In this document: positions 29,339 to 30,374 of the stretch, piece by piece | Numbering within the stretch: the stretch's first letter is position 1 | Layout: each line of letters starts with the position of its first letter | DNA from: Pseudomonadota bacterium | Lineage (GTDB): Bacteria; Pseudomonadota; Alphaproteobacteria; Sphingomonadales; Sphingomonadaceae | DNA length: 30,374 nt | Assembly (NCBI GenBank): GCA_023423775.1 | Contig: JAFAEZ010000190.1 | Span: 1 to 30,374 of the forward strand | Direction of reading: 5' to 3' | Program-made: the position numbers and the translations under genes | Notes under the pieces: generated by a model | The model's input: the letters and a program-made list of their open reading frames with translations, nothing else | What the model was told of the DNA's origin: nothing | Database searches by the model: none

Positions 29339-30364
29339 ATGGATCAGGGGGCGGAGCTGGCAACGGACGAGATGGCGATTCCTGCGCTCGTCAAAGCGGA
29401 TCGCGATCTCGACGCGCGCTCGCGCCGCGAGCTGGTCAGCACCTTGTTCGCTTCGCCGAAGAGTCTGGCGATCGGCGCGGCGGCCGGATCGATCGCCGGC
29501 CTGATGACCGCCTTCTCCACCACCGACCGATTGTGCGTGGCGACGGGCCTGACGATTCCGGTGGTGGCCGCCTTGCGCATCGCCCACTCGCTGATCGAGC
29601 AGCGCCGAAGCCGGATGGGGACATCGTCAGGCCGGGCCGAATTCTTCTACGAGATCGGCGCCTGGATCTTTTCCGGATTGCTCGGGCTGCTCGCTTTCTT
29701 CGCGCTCACCCGCACCGACAATGGGCCCTTGCACTTGCTGGTGGTGTGCGTGGCGATCGGCTACGCGGCCGGCATATGCGCGCGCAATGCGGGCCGCCCG
29801 GTCATCGCGCTCGGCCAACTCGCTCTGGCGGCGTTGCCGATCAGCCCTGCCCTGGCTTTTTCAAGCGAGCCGGCCCATTGGGCGCTGGCGGCGATCAACC
29901 TCGGCTTCATCCTGGCACTGGCGGACATCACGCGGAAGACCGCTATCGCGTTCAAAGCCGCCGTCGCGAGTTCCGAAGCGCGCGAGGCGGAGTTGCGGGA
30001 AACGCTCGAGCATCTCCCAAACCTGATCTGGCGCGCCAATCCCGCCGGCGACTTCACCTACCATTCGCGGCGCTGGAAGGACTTTACCGGCTTTGACATG
30101 GCCGAATTCGACCATCACCGGCGCCCCTTCATCCACCCCAACGACAAAGTGGAATATTATGCCGCCTGGCGGAGCAGCCTGAAATCCGGCGCACCGTTCG
30201 AAGCCCAATATCGGCTCAGGCACAAGTCAGGCGACTATCGCTGGATGCTGAGCCGGGCGACGCCCGAATATGACGATGGCGGGCACATTGTGCGCTGGCA
30301 CGGCGCCTGCGTCGAGCTCGACTATGAGGACATCGTGCAGCGCGGCTACCGCGCCCAACCCTGA
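29339..30364 (+). CDS. Membrane protein with C-terminal PAS domain, no output domain
   Basis: A 341-residue protein with about six membrane helices (residues 40-200), then a PAS domain of the PAS_3 type (about 222-335). It shows ETLEHLPNLIWRANPAGDFTYHSRRW, the FIHPNDK loop and the EAQYRLRHKSGDYRWML segment. The N-terminal LVSTLFASPKSLAIGA region resembles the membrane sensor of sphingomonad diguanylate cyclases, but here the protein ends 12 residues after the PAS domain, with no GGDEF, EAL or kinase. It may be a stand-alone sensor or a truncated relative. The start is uncertain: ATG 29339 has no clear ribosome binding site and ATG 29372 follows GGACGAG. Confidence 0.75.
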   Translation: MDQGAELATDEMAIPALVKADRDLDARSRRELVSTLFASPKSLAIGAAAGSIAGLMTAFSTTDRLCVATGLTIPVVAALRIAHSLIEQRRSRMGTSSGRAEFFYEIGAWIFSGLLGLLAFFALTRTDNGPLHLLVVCVAIGYAAGICARNAGRPVIALGQLALAALPISPALAFSSEPAHWALAAINLGFILALADITRKTAIAFKAAVASSEAREAELRETLEHLPNLIWRANPAGDFTYHSRRWKDFTGFDMAEFDHHRRPFIHPNDKVEYYAAWRSSLKSGAPFEAQYRLRHKSGDYRWMLSRATPEYDDGGHIVRWHGACVELDYEDIVQRGYRAQP

Positions 30365-30374
30365 CACCCGCCGC

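Overview
The window looks like high-GC chromosomal DNA of a sphingomonad (Alphaproteobacteria, Sphingomonadales). The main reason is a serine palmitoyltransferase that resembles the well-known Sphingomonas paucimobilis enzyme over its whole length, with a dedicated acyl carrier protein overlapping its start. UrcA-family, DUF2141 and TonB-dependent receptor genes, and TTGACA/TAGNNN-type promoters, fit the same group.

The central theme is sphingolipid synthesis and export. Three enzymes that make the dihydroceramide core are present: acp-spt (16035-17545), a CerR-like ceramide reductase (18190-19119) and a GNAT-fold bacterial ceramide synthase candidate (231-1373). Around them are genes that could finish and move the lipid: a four-His-box fatty acid hydroxylase (6237-7085), an MOP-type flippase (7531-9039), LptG and LptF permeases (9068-11376), and a divergent operon with a DUF2141 periplasmic protein, a ceramide/diacylglycerol kinase-like protein and a Tam41-like nucleotidyltransferase (11501-13921). 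The kinase plus nucleotidyltransferase suggests a phospho-sphingolipid headgroup route (ceramide to ceramide-1-phosphate to CDP-ceramide). A stand-alone Pycsar-effector (PycTM) family membrane protein (17663-18193) sits between acp-spt and cerR without a cyclase.

Region by region: 1-46 is an exact inverted copy of part of the hsp20 gene at 4831-4876, a possible rearrangement or assembly junction. 231-3267 holds bcerS, a subclass B3 metallo-beta-lactamase and a divergent true AmpR with a T-N11-A dyad. 3253-6113 holds a second LysR regulator, an UrcA protein, hsp20 with a ROSE-like RNA thermometer and RpoH-like promoter, and a secreted hypothetical protein. 6237-19119 is the lipid region, interrupted by a hybrid histidine kinase (13878-15869) and a REP-like palindrome. 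19116-23834 is the conserved obgE / rpmA / rplU neighbourhood with a TetR-hydrolase pair, a GNAT and hspQ. 23962-30364 holds tRNA-Ser(CGA), an AraC regulator, a short Cys-rich protein, a TonB receptor, an RhlE-type DEAD-box helicase with a long structured leader, and a membrane PAS protein without an output domain.

All calls were made by reading; no searches were run. Family names rest on visible motifs and remembered family sequences.
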